Assembly (NCBI RefSeq): GCF_039555335.1
Contig: NC_092647.1
Coordinates: 6,586,608-6,650,607 of the forward strand
Origin: Amphiura filiformis
Lineage: Eukaryota; Echinodermata; Ophiuroidea; Amphilepidida; Amphiuridae
DNA: 64,000 nt
Reading direction: 5' to 3'
A program made the translations under genes and the position numbers. Below the pieces are notes generated by a model that saw only the letters and a list, made by a program, of their open reading frames with translations, did not search any database and was not told where the DNA came from. Shown piece by piece: positions 49,130 through 62,000 of this stretch (the first letter of the stretch is position 1; each line of letters starts with the position of its first letter).

Positions 49130-49368
49130 GTGATCCCGAATATAGAGTGCTTGCACGAAAAGTCATTAGTTCAAATCATCATCCAGACACGCTCCAGAAG
49201 ATATATATGCAAATACATGGAGTACAAAAGAATTACTTTGATCAATACCAGTTAAACAGGCAATTGGTATTGTACTCCATGCATTTGCATGTCTTCTGGA
49301 GCGTGTCTGGAGGATGATTTGAACGAATGACCTTCCGTGCAAGCACCCTATAATTATGATAGGGTCAC
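49130..49368. repeat. Inverted repeat with about 95-bp arms
   Basis: The left arm (GTGCTTGCACG, GTTCAAATCATC, CCAGACACGCTCCAGAAGA) is mirrored by the right arm (TCTTCTGGAGCGTGTCTGG, GATGATTTGAAC, CGTGCAAGCAC). The loop is about 45 bp and itself partly self-complementary. GTTCAAATC resembles a pol III B box. Likely a foldback element. Confidence 0.7.
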
Positions 49369-49375
49369 GCATAAA

Positions 49376-51066
49376 TTCAGCGCACACTTTAAATTTTCGT
49401 CTTGGGTAAAGACTATGCTGCAGGGATCGTTTTAAACGTAAATAGGCCCTACCTAAATAAATCATGCAAGTGGCCATATTTTTGGGAATTTGTTGTGACG
49501 CACCATGATCTTTGCGAAGGTTGCATTCATAGAACACCTCAATGAAATATGATATGTCCCATATATATGTTTACTTTAAAGTCGAAACTAATTTATAGGC
49601 AGAAAAAAATTAAAATTTACTGGCCAAAAATGTGATATTTTTGGCATTTTTCTAGTAACATTTTTATGGAAACAAAAATTACAAAAAACCTCGGTAAATC
49701 TGTCAATTTACAACCAATTCTACCACCCGAAAGAAAAAACTGTCCGTGTTATTTTGCTCACACAATAGTTCTTGTTCAAAAAGCAAAACAGCAGAATGCG
49801 TGTTATCTCTAATTTTAAAAGAAATGTTCGGGACTTTTTATCACGATTATTGTAACACGACAAAAGAAGTACAGTACATACATCCGACACGTAGCATACA
49901 TCCTTTTGGTCTGATAACATACCAACATAGCACCCGGCTATATGGCCACATAAATTTTTTAATTCGTTTCGCATCCCAGTTGGAAAAGTGAGGAGGGAGG
50001 GGGCTGTTGATTTTGTTTTTGTTTTTAGGCTGAATTGACCAAATAAAGCAGTTTTCATGTAAAATTGACATTGCTAGCAGTTTTCGGGCATTTCAGCATA
50101 TGCCATGAAAACGACGAAACCATCATTAATGAGGGTAAGATCCCTTAGAGTTCCACAAAAACACTAGCAAGTGATTCATGCTGACTAATAATCTTGTTTA
50201 TACGCATTAACATTTCACTCATGTATTGAAACCTTTTAATGTAATATGAAAATTGAAAAATGAAAAATGAAAAAATATAGACTGATCCCAGAAAGTGAGG
50301 AAGGAGGTGGGCGTACAACAAATGATTTTTTTTATTTGGCTTAGCATGGACTAACCGGTGTATGTCTATTATTCTTAACCGTAACTGCGGGGTCAACAGT
50401 ACATCCGATTTATAGTGATCTACAATCAGTCGCCAAGCTGTGAGTTATTGATTAGCAATCAATCAAGTAAAAGCACTTTCCTACAATAACAAAAGCTTCT
50501 AGTCCTGTCTCGCAGTTGAAATCGCAATGATCTTAAGCGACCAGTAAGTATAAACTCAGCGCCATGGGTTGTTCCTGGGATATTATATATAGAGGGAGAC
50601 ATTCCAAACCCAGAAAGATTATCGCTGTAGGACCTATGCTATGAAACACTTGTGTAACATATGTAATGAACCACTTGTCTTGAATCACTGACATTTCAGT
50701 GAAGTAATTGGATTCATTGCCCCATAATATACATAACTTTTGTTACCAGTGTGTAGTTTTTTTAAAAAGAAAATGCAAATTTATCAGGGGGTGTAGACCA
50801 CCTTAAATCATGTTCTTTTTGGACAGGCCTAAAAAGAGAAGTCATGCAGTAAATTTGATTATTATCTTAACCAACTTTTATATTTATAGGAGAAGATGTC
50901 AAATGTTGTCCCCTTTAAAAAGAAATGGAAAATTACCACAATCGGGAAAGCTTTATTTATTCAAATGACTTAAATTACCAACTATATCAACGTAAATGGT
51001 GTTGTTTTTTGTTATTTTGAGTAAGATAATGAAATAGGTTAAAGGAATGAGAATTCAACTTGCCGA
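49376..51066. other. Intergenic with half of a family 1 MITE
   Basis: The segment from about 50680 to 50802 ends GGGGGTGTAGACCACC followed by TTAA. It matches the right half of the family 1 MITE in decayed form. Otherwise AT-rich with no recognised gene. Confidence 0.45.
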
Positions 51067-51068
51067 AG

Positions 51069-51157
<89 letters not shown>

Positions 51158-51160
51158 TAT
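51067..51160. repeat. (AAT)n microsatellite
   Basis: About 30 perfect AAT triplets in a row. A long reverse-strand poly-isoleucine frame is only a consequence of this. Confidence 0.95.
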
Positions 51161-51355
51161 TATAGTAATAATAAATAGTAATATTAATAAATCTTTATGA
51201 TTTTGCAAATTTAATCAAACCAGGTAGACCATGGGACAAGGCTTGCTAAGTGCTTCAGAAAGTAGTTTTCGTTCTCCCTTTCTGGGTAGAGGATGGTTTA
51301 TACATGAAAATATAGCTATTATATCACTGATCAATAATATAACATTTCCCACTTT

Positions 51356-52605
51356 CAAAAGTTGCACGTTACTGTGTAATTTAGGAGTTATTTGGGGTTA
51401 AAAATGTGTTTTTTTTTTATCCCAAAAATGTCAAATATTAAAATAGATGTAACTTTCAAAATAAATTGAGTAGAAATTTCATTTCTATTGTAGATGTTAC
51501 ATATTACATGGATGTCTAACACTGGTGAATAAAAATGTCACAGCACAACTCTAAAATATAAAAAAAATATAAAAAATGGCAAAAACCATATTTTTGTGCT
51601 ATTTCGGCCATTTTATTGATTTAAAAAATATGTCATTATGTCAACCTAGTTATTCTGAACAAAAAAGTTATGATGGTGAATGTCTGTGACCTATAGTTTT
51701 TGATCTATTGCCCTTTCAAATTCATATATATGGACTAAAATAGCATGTTTTTGTTCAATATTTCCAATATTACGCCAAAAATGGTCCTTTATGGCCATTT
51801 TAACCAACTTGTTAGTTTTTGGAAAGTGGGAACTTCACTTAATAATATGAACATGTAATTGTACTTTAATGTTAAGCTATTTCAAGATCCACTAGTATGC
51901 CCACTACCGGGTAGCAGCAATTTTATCTACTTTCAATGCAGTAAAATGATGACTAAAATGATTTTGCTGCATTGAAATTAGTAAAATTGACCGATATAAT
52001 TGCTGCTGCCATGGAAACCGAGCTACCATTGGATCTACAACTAGCTTAAAATGAAAGTACTATAATATATCCATAATATATGTGAAGTTCCCACTTTCAA
52101 CACTGAAAATTTTGTTAAAATTACAAAAAAGGACCATTTTCAGCCTAATATTGGAAAAATTGACAAAAACATGCTATTTTAGTCCATATATGAATTTGAA
52201 AGGGCCATAGATCAAAAACTATAGGTCACAGACATTCACCATCATTAACTTTTTTGTTCAGAATAACTAGGTTGATATAATGACATATTTTTTAAATCAA
52301 GAAAATATATATTAATTTTTTTCCCATGCAAAAATTACATTTTTAGGTCAAAAATGGCCAAAATAGCACAAAAATATGGTTTTTGCCATTTTTTCATATT
52401 TTAGAGTTGTGCTGTGACATTTTTATTCACCAGTGTTGGAAATCCATGTGACATGTAACATCTACAATAGAAATGAAATTTCTACGCAATTTATTTTGAA
52501 AGTTACAGCTATTTTAATATTTGACATTTTTGGGCAAAAATGGAAAAAAATCACGAAAAACACATTTTTAACCCCAAATAACTCCTAAATGAGTAAAGTA
52601 AAACG
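51356..52605. mobile_element. Giant foldback element, about 1.25 kb near-palindrome
   Basis: The left half is mirrored by the right half with a centre near 51975. Matching pairs include TAGGAGTTATTTGGGGTTAA with TTAACCCCAAATAACTCCTA, GTCACAGCACAACTCTAAAA with TTTTAGAGTTGTGCTGTGAC, and GTTATTCTGAACAAAAAAGT with ACTTTTTTGTTCAGAATAAC. Divergence is low across most of the roughly 600-bp arms. No coding sequence was seen. Confidence 0.8.
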
Positions 52606-52608
52606 TGG

Positions 52609-53008
52609 GAACTTTTTGGATATTAATTCATACATATATTTACTCTTGATTTGTTATGTTTTCATGTTCTGCCCAAGAGTGGACTACGGAAGTGAAAGAT
52701 AAATGCCTATGTCCCATAGTCTAAGGGAATACCATGAACTATCATAGAATATTCCAGTTTTAGAAGAGGTTTCTCTTTTTTTATGCCAAATTTTTTCCGA
52801 GCCAATTTTCACTTTTTCACTATTTGGTGGGGTAAGCGGTTGGAATTTAATTTTGGTAATTGATAAGAGGTTGACTCCTAACTCCCGGATTTGAGCAATG
52901 CGAGTCATGTTTTGGTGAACAATGTTTGTTTTGATTTGTGCATTCAGCCGGGATTCCCTCTTGCCTCGCTTTCGCCAAATGACATCATCATCAAGGGCAT
53001 TCCCCAAA
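52609..53008 (+). promoter_or_regulatory. Presumed promoter and 5' UTR of TMEM245
   Basis: Between the foldback element and the chosen start codon. Two in-frame ATGs lie upstream (52922 and 52979). The ATG at 53009 has the best context (AAAATGG) and gives the length seen in relatives before the conserved KQAFYN motif. No TATA box was evident. Confidence 0.4.
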
Positions 53009-56000
53009 ATGGCGTCTACTCAGTCTGCAACGGATCTTCGTTCACCTCTCGATAGTATTATGAACATCTTCCCACAAGGCCATGATAAGGCTTTAAAGCA
53101 AGCATTTTACAATGCAGCAACTCTCCTCTTCGTATTCCTATCATGTGGAGCTGCAGTGGTGATGTATTTTGTTCTGGAGATCTTCCTCCGTCCGCTGCTC
53201 TGGGCCGTTTTGTGTGGGACTGCATTGTACCCATTCAAATACACACTCTCCAGTATATTGGATAGCTGGTTGCAAGGTTTGCAAGATTCAGGTACCCCGT
53301 TGGTGGTTGGCACAGTAGCTATACCGCTCACCCTGCTGAATTTTGCATCAGAGGTGTTGGGTCAGCTGGTATCTAAGTGGTATAAAATTCTGATAGCTGT
53401 GATAGTTGGTTTGCCGTTGGCATACCTTGGCTACCAATTTTTGGACAGCATTTGGTACGGGTTGTGCAGTGTGTTTTATATGCTCTATAACGCATTGGAT
53501 TATTTCAGTACACTTTGGGTAAGTATAGATTATCTTTACTTTATCAGGAAAGTCCATGCTACGTCAGTACTTGACTGAGCTGAGGAAACATGCACCCCTT
53601 CTTTTTTTTTTTTTTTTTGCATAAAATAAAAAGTAAACAAAGCTATTTAGATTGTCAACAACAACCTGAACAAATATGGATATATCCAATTGGAGTTTCG
53701 TGTCTTTTAAATGCTATATTAATTCAGCAAACTGGTCTACACTCCAACAAAGACGCAAGATAGCTAGACTTTCAACATTCCAGAAATCATATCAGGGTTA
53801 CCTGTCCATCCCTATCCGAACACTACTACGCCCGGTCACGCGTCCTACTCGCCCGCATTACCCACAGCAAATCATTCATAGAACTGTCAACAAAAAGGAC
53901 TGCTTTAAGAACTCCTTCATACCTAGAACACTAAAGGAGTGGAATAGCTTGCCTGAGTCAATCATCAGCATTGAAGAACCCAAGCAGTTCAAAGCACAAG
54001 TAACAAATCTCCAATAGCTCAACCATTAAGCGCACACCATTTTCCGGTTTGCCTTCCCCACTAGGGGTGTTGAACTGTACCAAGAAGAAGAAGAAGAAGA
54101 AGACCAAGGTCCTATCACACTACCATATCACTCTTGCTGATTATCATGACAGAAATCCATGTTTACATGTACATGCTTCCATGTAATATGCAGTGCCAAA
54201 TTGGTAAAGTGCGAAAGGACCATGCCAAATACTATTAAGAGTCTGGATATTTATGTATATATTTCACTGGCAAATACCTATGCTTTTTTTGTCAATTTGG
54301 AAATGAATATTGTGGAGGCAAATGAGCCAAAGATTTGTGCAGGGTCTTCTTAAAAAAAAGTGAAAAAAGTATTTTTCCAATCTTTAGAGCCCAAGTTCAT
54401 ATACAAGTGTCATACATGTACATGTATTACCACAAAGAAGATTTTTGAATGCAGCAAAGAACAATGTCAGGGTACCCACAATTTTTATAGAAAACAAACA
54501 CATGTATCATGTAAAATAACATAAGTTTGACCACCCCGTTTTTCAGGGCTTTTTGTAGATTTTATCATCTGCTGAACCATTTTCTAAAACACTGTTTAGT
54601 TGCTCTTTCAACCTATGGAAGTAGAAAAAAATGAGTCAAATGTGAAAAAATGAGATTTCAAAAACTGTTCTCATTTTTGTCCCTATTGACCCCCATGTCC
54701 CTATTCACCCCATTCTACCGTACATGTATTTGTGTTGTGGGTTTATAGTTTCTGCACACATTATGATCATAATGTGTGCAGAAACTATAAACCCACAACA
54801 CAAAATACATGAATGGAGAGTAAAGAATTTGTAAGCTATTTGTATTGGCCTGGAGAGATGGCTAGAGGTCATAGGTCATCCGATAGTCCATCATCGCTGA
54901 GCAGAGAGCTTGTATTAGAGAAGTATCCCTGGTATGCCGTGCTTGCACAGCAGGGATCACAAATGATGGCAATTACAGAAAGAGTTTAGAACAAGCATCT
55001 GTTTTGATTGCCCATATGACTATGCGTATGTGTACATGCAAGCAGCTGGTGTACAAGAAGGGCTTGATACATAATACCATACATATATGTAATTATGTAT
55101 CAAGTAACACCAATATATTGGTGTTATAATTCTTGGTCTACATAATCTGAACTGATAAAAATTGTAAATGATGTACAGTGTATTTCTGTAAGCAATAGCA
55201 TGTCATATTGAAGTAGAAATATCTATTTAGGTAACGTAACAATATAACATGTAGACCTACATGTATTGAGGTCAAATAAAGTGAATTTAATTATCGCCAC
55301 AAATATCATTTTAAAGAAAAAAGAATGGAAAAAATTATCATTGTGCATGTGTAGTGCATATACATGGACGTCAAGGATTAAATTTTTATATTAAATTAAC
55401 CCTAACCCAACTAGGACTCACTAAAGCTCACTATTAAAACCGCTCTGCGTGCACGGATTCCACGGGACTTGATGACGCAATCAGGCGAAGTCATATATAC
55501 CCAGGGAATCGCTATTGGCGGGCCAAACGTCACCTGTGTAGCTACATGCTGGGGATCTTCTGCATGGCATGCGAGGGGTCCGAGGCTCGAATCCCGGGGT
55601 GCCAAGTGACTTTCTTCTTCATCTTCTCTCCTTTTTCGTTCCTTCTTTCCCTTCCGATAGCACAAAAAACCACGGGTAGGGTTAGGGTTAAGACCACTAA
55701 ATTAATTTAAATGATCTGATATGAGATAGATAACAAATTAAAGCAATAACAAATTATATAAACAAACGAAATACACACACATCACAAACACAACCCCACG
55801 CCACTCCCCGTGTTTACTCAGAAGATGTATGCGATTTTGGTCCAGTTGAAATTAGACTTGCTGCACAAGAATATGCAAAATTTTGTGATATTAGTCAATT
55901 TGAGGAATTTTTGAGTAAAAATTTGGCCATTTGGAAAAAATGCCTCACTGGTGCACTCCATTTCCAGAGAGTACCGGTACATTGTAAACACTGTCACACA

Positions 56001-59000
56001 CCCCATACACACACACCCACACCCCATACACCATTGGCGTAGCCAGGTTTTTGGAACCGGGGGCACAGACTTGTGAATGTACTCAGCAAAAATATTTCTG
56101 ACCAATTTTTTTTTTTACCCAGGGCATTCAAAAATGTAAAAAGTAGGGGGGGAGGTCAGTTTTCTTTCTCAACATTTATAAAGCAATATCAATAGGTTTA
56201 TTTTTAGCATAAACAGGCAAGAAGGAAGAAGCCAATCACAGATTTTGGCAACATATGATATGGTATGACATTTTCCCCCAGGGAGCGATGTGTGCTGGCG
56301 ACCAAAGATGTACCGATGGCCCATGATGAGCAGAATCATTGGCTACGCCATCGACACACATACCCACACCTTACAATGCATTATTTGCCACCAGCAAAAC
56401 AAATAATTATTTTAATTAATACTCTTTATTTTATCAGGTATGGACAATTGTCATCGCTTTCCTCCTATTGGTCATCTTTTGGTGGAATTCTGCCTCCAAG
56501 TCCGTGTTAAGCGCCCTCGCTGTCCCGATATGGATAACTCTGCTGCTGCATCTTGCCAATCTGACTGGCCCGTATCGTGTACCACTCTTTATTCTTGTTA
56601 TCACATTGGTGGTGATGGGGTATAATACTCACGCCAAAGGAAAAGGTAAATATTGCACAGACTGCCATGTTGTTCCCAAGACGAGCTTCTCCCTGTCAGT
56701 CCGAACCAGCGCTAGTCCGAATTTTAAGCTTACCTAACGCTAACCTTAACCCTAAAACTAACACTAAACCTAACTCTAACCCTTTAAACCTAACCCTAAC
56801 CCTAACCCTAACCCTAACCCTTAACCCTAAACCTAATTCTTACCCTAACCCTAACCCTAAAAATTTGGACTAGCGGTGGTTCAGACTGACGGTGTTTCGG
56901 ACTTACGGGGAGATCCCGCAAATGTGTGCTCAAAATTGCATTTTGGTTTTTCATACTTTTCTTGCAATGTGCCAGAATAATAATGCAAAGCATGCACATT
57001 AATTACATGTAAGCTTGTGTATAAAAGATGTTCGCTTACAAAATATGCACTTTCAAGGTAGAACCTTGTTTTGAGATGACCGTGAGGGATATTGTAGCGG
57101 TATTAGTTTTTCACAATTTTACAGGCTTATTCAGTGATCCCAGCGAGAGTAAAAAAAATAAACTTTTATATAAATTTCCTAAAAGTGACGGATAAGTCAA
57201 TAAATTGGTATGGTATATTTGAAATAAAAAATTTACCAAAAACAAGGAAAACAGCAATATTGACAAAGTTGAAGCCCCATTCAAATACATGTAGCAAGAG
57301 AAATTACAGATTCGTGTAATGTCTCATTTTGTCTTTAATACACAGCTTCCAGCTAGCACAGTATGTTAACTAACTTTTTGGAGTAGTTTTGTAGTACTAG
57401 TGCCTTATATTTACAGGGTTTTAAAATTTGTGGTTCTGAAATAAAAACCTCACAAAAATGTCTGGTTATACAATATTAGTATTGTTTTGACTCAAAAATA
57501 AAACCGTATTTATTCACTTTTTGAATATTTCATTTAGGTGACTCTACTGATGGTCTTGATGATGACAGTGAGATATTTGATTCCAGCTCAGAGACTACCA
57601 GCAGAGAGACAAGTCCATCTCCAGAAGAGGAGTCTGTTGGCAGTTTACAAGGTGAGCTGTACGCTTAGAGTAGTAAATAAGAAAGACTTCACCATAGAGA
57701 TTAGTTAAGGGGGTACTACACCCCTGTCCAATTTTGTGCCTATTTTTGCATTTTTCTCAAAAATCATAGTGCATTGGTGACAAGTAAGATATGTATATTA
57801 TAGGGACAAGGACTACAACTACTGCACTGGAAAGTTTATTTCAGCACAGACAACAGTTGTGGAGTTACAGTCAAAAATGAGGGAAAACCAGTATTTGATC
57901 AATAAATCAATAACTACTTGCCTTGAGTTGCTTAATTTTCAGTGCAGTAGTTGTAGTCCTTGCCCCTATAATATACATATCTTACTTGTCACCAATGCGC
58001 TATAATTTTGAGGAGAAAAATGCAAAAATAGGCACAAAATTGGCCAGGGGTGTAGTACCCCCTTAAGAAGAAAGCCTTCACATTAGAGACTACCAGCAGA
58101 GAAACAAGCCATTTCCAGAAGAGGAGTCTCTTGGTAGTTTACAAAGTGAGTTGTAAGCTTTGATTAGTAAAGAAGGAAGATTTCACATAAGAAACTACCA
58201 TCTTGTGAAGAGTATTATGTTTTCAATCTACATGATGAGTTGTAAGCTCAGCTTAGTAAAGAGGGAAGACCTCACAAGAGAGATTACCAGCAGAGAAACA
58301 AGCCATTCTCTTGAAGAGAAGGAATATGTTGGCAGTCTACAAGGTGAGTTGTAAGTTCAGAGGGAAGATTTCACATTAGAGATTACCAGCAGAGAAACAA
58401 GTCCATCTCATGAAGAGGAGCCTGTTGGCAGTTTGCAACATGAGTGTATGGTAAGCCAAGATTAGTAAAGAAGAAAGACTTCACAGTAGAGATTACCAGC
58501 AGAGAAACAAATCTATTGGCAGTCTACAAGGTGAATTGTAAGCTCAGATTAGTAATGAAGGAAGATATTGCAGTAGAGACTACCAGCAGAGAAACAGGTC
58601 CATTCCAGAAGAGGAGTCTGTTGTCAGTCTACAAGGTGAGTTGTAAGTTCAGATATTAAAGAGGGAAGAATTCACATTAGCGACTACCAGCAGAGAAACA
58701 AGTCCATCTCATGAAGAGGAGCCTGTTGGCAGTTTGAAATGTGAGTGTACGGTAAGCCAAGATTAGTAAAGAAGAAAGACTTCACAGTAGAGATTACCAG
58801 CAGAGAAACAAATCTATTGGCAGTCTAAAAGGTGAATTGTAAGCTCAGATTAGTAATGAAGGAAGATATTGCAGTAGAGACTACCAGCAGGGAAACAAGT
58901 CCATCTCCAGAAGAGGAGTATGTTGGCAGTCTACAAGGTGAGTTGTAAGTTCAGATATTAAAGAGGGAAGATTTCACATTAGAGACTATTAGCAGTGAAG

Positions 59001-62000
59001 CAAGTCCATCTCATGAAGAGGAGCCTGTTGGCAGTTTGCAACGTGAGTGTACGGTAAGCCAAGATTAGTAAAGAAGAAAGACTTCAAAGTAGAGATTACC
59101 AGCAGAGAAACAAATCTGTTGGCGCAGTCTAAATAAAAGGTGATTTGTAAGCTCAGATTAGTAAATCAGGAAGACTTCACATTACATACATACATACATA
59201 CAACTGCATTTATATAGCGCAATTTCAAAGAAATGATCATTGCACTTTACAGAAAAACTTACCCTACTACTAAAGACTACAAGTAAACAAAATTATGCAA
59301 AAGAAACAACATAAAATTAGAGACTACCAGCAGAGAAACAAGCCATCTCGTGAAGATGAGTCTGTTGGCAGTTTGCAAGGTGAGTTAGGCTCAGTTAGCA
59401 ATGGTAGTAGTATCAAGTACCATCGACAGTTGATCCCAAGCTCAAACAAATTTAGCTGTGGCGCCTTATGAAAACAGAATAGTTAAGCCAGAGGCTATCA
59501 ACAGAGAGCTCATCTTCAAGAAGAGTTAATTCCATCTCATGAAGAGGAATTTTTCAGGGTGAGTTAGTTGAACATACACAGTGTTATATAGAAAAAGCTT
59601 TGGATGACAGACCACCAGCAGGGTCAATCTTCTTAAGAAATGTCTTATGACAGTTGAGATCTCATGGTCCATGAGCGTGGTTAAAATCTCACAACTTGAC
59701 ATGTGTGGAACCTTAGGGTGCCACCATCTCAGATGGGACCTCAATAGTACCCCTACATGATGAGTTGGGGTTGAAAACAACTCGGGATGTTAGTTGAAAG
59801 CTACCCACAGGTGATCTGAAATTTAAGCTGTGTGAATCTGATCAAAATCTCACATAATCAATTTTCTCTCAATACGTTGGCAGGTGTGGAAGGAGAGGAT
59901 GACCCTGATATAGACAGACCTGCTCATCTTATCATACCAGGCAAACACAGGCACAGGAAGAGGAGGAAGGAACAGAAAGAAGAACCTGTTCAGACAGCCA
60001 ATTTCTTCTATGCATTATTTTTTGCATGCATCCTGGTCAAGATGTGGATGCATATGTGGCTATTGCAGCTACTGCCTATACCAATTGCTATTTGGCTGTT
60101 TAAGAGATTCGCTGTCAGTGTTGGCCTGTGGGATATGTTGAAAAGAAAGGTATGGAAATGGGTGGGGTATGTGTGCACTTGTTTTCATTAACAAACATGG
60201 ATCCAATGACATTTCACTCATAAAGTGCGGACCCATAGGGACCGTGGATGTTCACAGTAATAAGAGAGCCGAAGAGAGCACTTCACACCGTAATAATGTA
60301 TATGGGGTATAGGCCGGGACGGCCGCGCACACTGTACTTATAGTATGTCCAGCACCTCCTGGGAGATACTGAAGGGATGCTGCAGCCAAACAAAATTGTT
60401 TCGCTTGCCCAAAATTGCAATAGTTGGAGAAAGCTTGTAGTCACCTGCTCCGCAGCAGACTGTTGATGATGATCATGATAGGTCCTCCATTGTAGGTGTA
60501 ATACCAGGTCCACGGTTTGGCGGTTAAAATATCATATCTTACCATAAAAATCCACGCTTTCAATTGTGAAACATCAGTGCTTAGAGGTCCACGGTTGCGC
60601 TGTTAACTGTATAGGAGGCTCATAGTGTCCACATTTGTCTGTGAAAACATGTAGGGGTATGTGTGAGGGGGAGTGAGTGGGTAGTAATCATTACTAAACA
60701 AAGACACTTATTCAAATCATTAATGCTTTCCTGGAGCAGACACATTGGGCCATTTCAAGTTAGTAGTTTTTGTACTTGTATGTGATCCATTTCTGATTTT
60801 TGGTCCATGTTTTATTTGTTTTGATGTTACTTATTTTCAGTTTGATAATTGGAAGGCCACAGCCACAGAGTGGATTGGGGATAGATCTGATGCATTGATG
60901 CCACCCTATATCAGAGGACTGGTGTCTTTATTTCTTAATGGAGACAGAAAGGTTAGTGGTTTGTGTGTGTGTGTTTGTTTGTTTATTTTTTTGTTTGTTT
61001 GACAATTGGAAAAGTATAGGATCGTACAAAGTTGTGATTAGATATCAAATGATGACTAATATAATTTGAATTTCAATTCATATAATTTGGTACAAACACT
61101 CAAAACTTTTTAATCATTTAATTATGCTGAAAGCTTATTCATTCAAAACATCATTTAATAATAATATGCTTAAAATAACAGTGTGGTTATTGTATCAAGA
61201 TGTCAATGTCCTGCATAAATTTATTTGCTATGCATGACTTGATAAATGATATTTTTGATAAATGATAATAAAGCCTTTTTTCATGAAGTTAGTAGTGGGT
61301 AGGAAGGGGATGGAGATTTGACTGCCCTGTCATATGAGGGAAGTGCAAACCACTTCCCTAGTCATATGCAGTGAAATCCTAATATGTTGTCATATATAAG
61401 CTGTCCAGTCTTGCAAATGTATTCTTATTTTTTTTTCAGGTCATCAGTTATCTTCGATATTCCATGGATAAAGTCATCACCATCATCATCATCTTAACAG
61501 TATTCACATCAGCCCTGGTAGTCACTTTCTTCTTGGCATTTCAGGTAAAGTTATTAGCAACTTTAGAATACTAATCCCAACCTTAAATCTACCCCTGATC
61601 TTAATGTCTTGGGGTAGTGACAGTTATTGTTAAATCATAAACTGAAACTGAACTGATCTTGCCAAGCTAACGAAATTTATACGATAACACATGGAAAATT
61701 TAACACGCACCTCACCCCTCCTGTTTGACACTGAACCCTTCATTTCTGAATCTTAATCTATATGTACAAATATTTGTAGTTTGTGCCATTATACCCATCG
61801 GCAGGGTCTTAGCTAGCCACCCGTCATTTTAGATGGCCAGTTTGCTCCTTGTGATACCAGCACAATCTGAATCTTAAGCCTTGGATATGTTATTTATATA
61901 CCTACAGATTCAGCAAGAGAGTATGCATTTAATAGAGATCACCGGTAACTTGGTTAATGATACAGTATCTGCACATCCGGAATTACAACAGTAAGTCGGT

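Larger units (their letters stand above)
57652..59400 (+). repeat. Tandem array derived from TMEM245 exon 3 and its donor
   Basis: About 11 copies follow the exon, each with ACTACCAGCAGAGAAACAAG, a variant of TCCAGAAGAGGAGTCTGTTG, GCAGTCTACAAG and a GTGAGT-like donor, then GTAAGCTCAGATTAGTAAAG and GAAGACTTCACATTAGAG. Copy anchors lie near 58090, 58284, 58382, 58492, 58580, 58682, 58794, 58880, 58983, 59096 and 59322, plus a worn one near 58193. From 58382 to 59096 three unit types repeat with a period of about 301 bp. A MITE (57709-58062) and a short CATA-tailed insert (about 59182-59310) interrupt it. Confidence 0.9.

Noticed and set aside
50987-51208. Minus-strand poly-isoleucine frame
   Set aside because: It is the translation of the (AAT)n microsatellite.
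56650-56672. TATTGCACAGACTGCC in TMEM245 intron 2, resembling the miR-32/miR-92 seed; human miR-32 lies in a TMEM245 intron
   Set aside because: No complementary arm lies within a plausible hairpin distance, and the human miRNA is in a later intron than those in this window.
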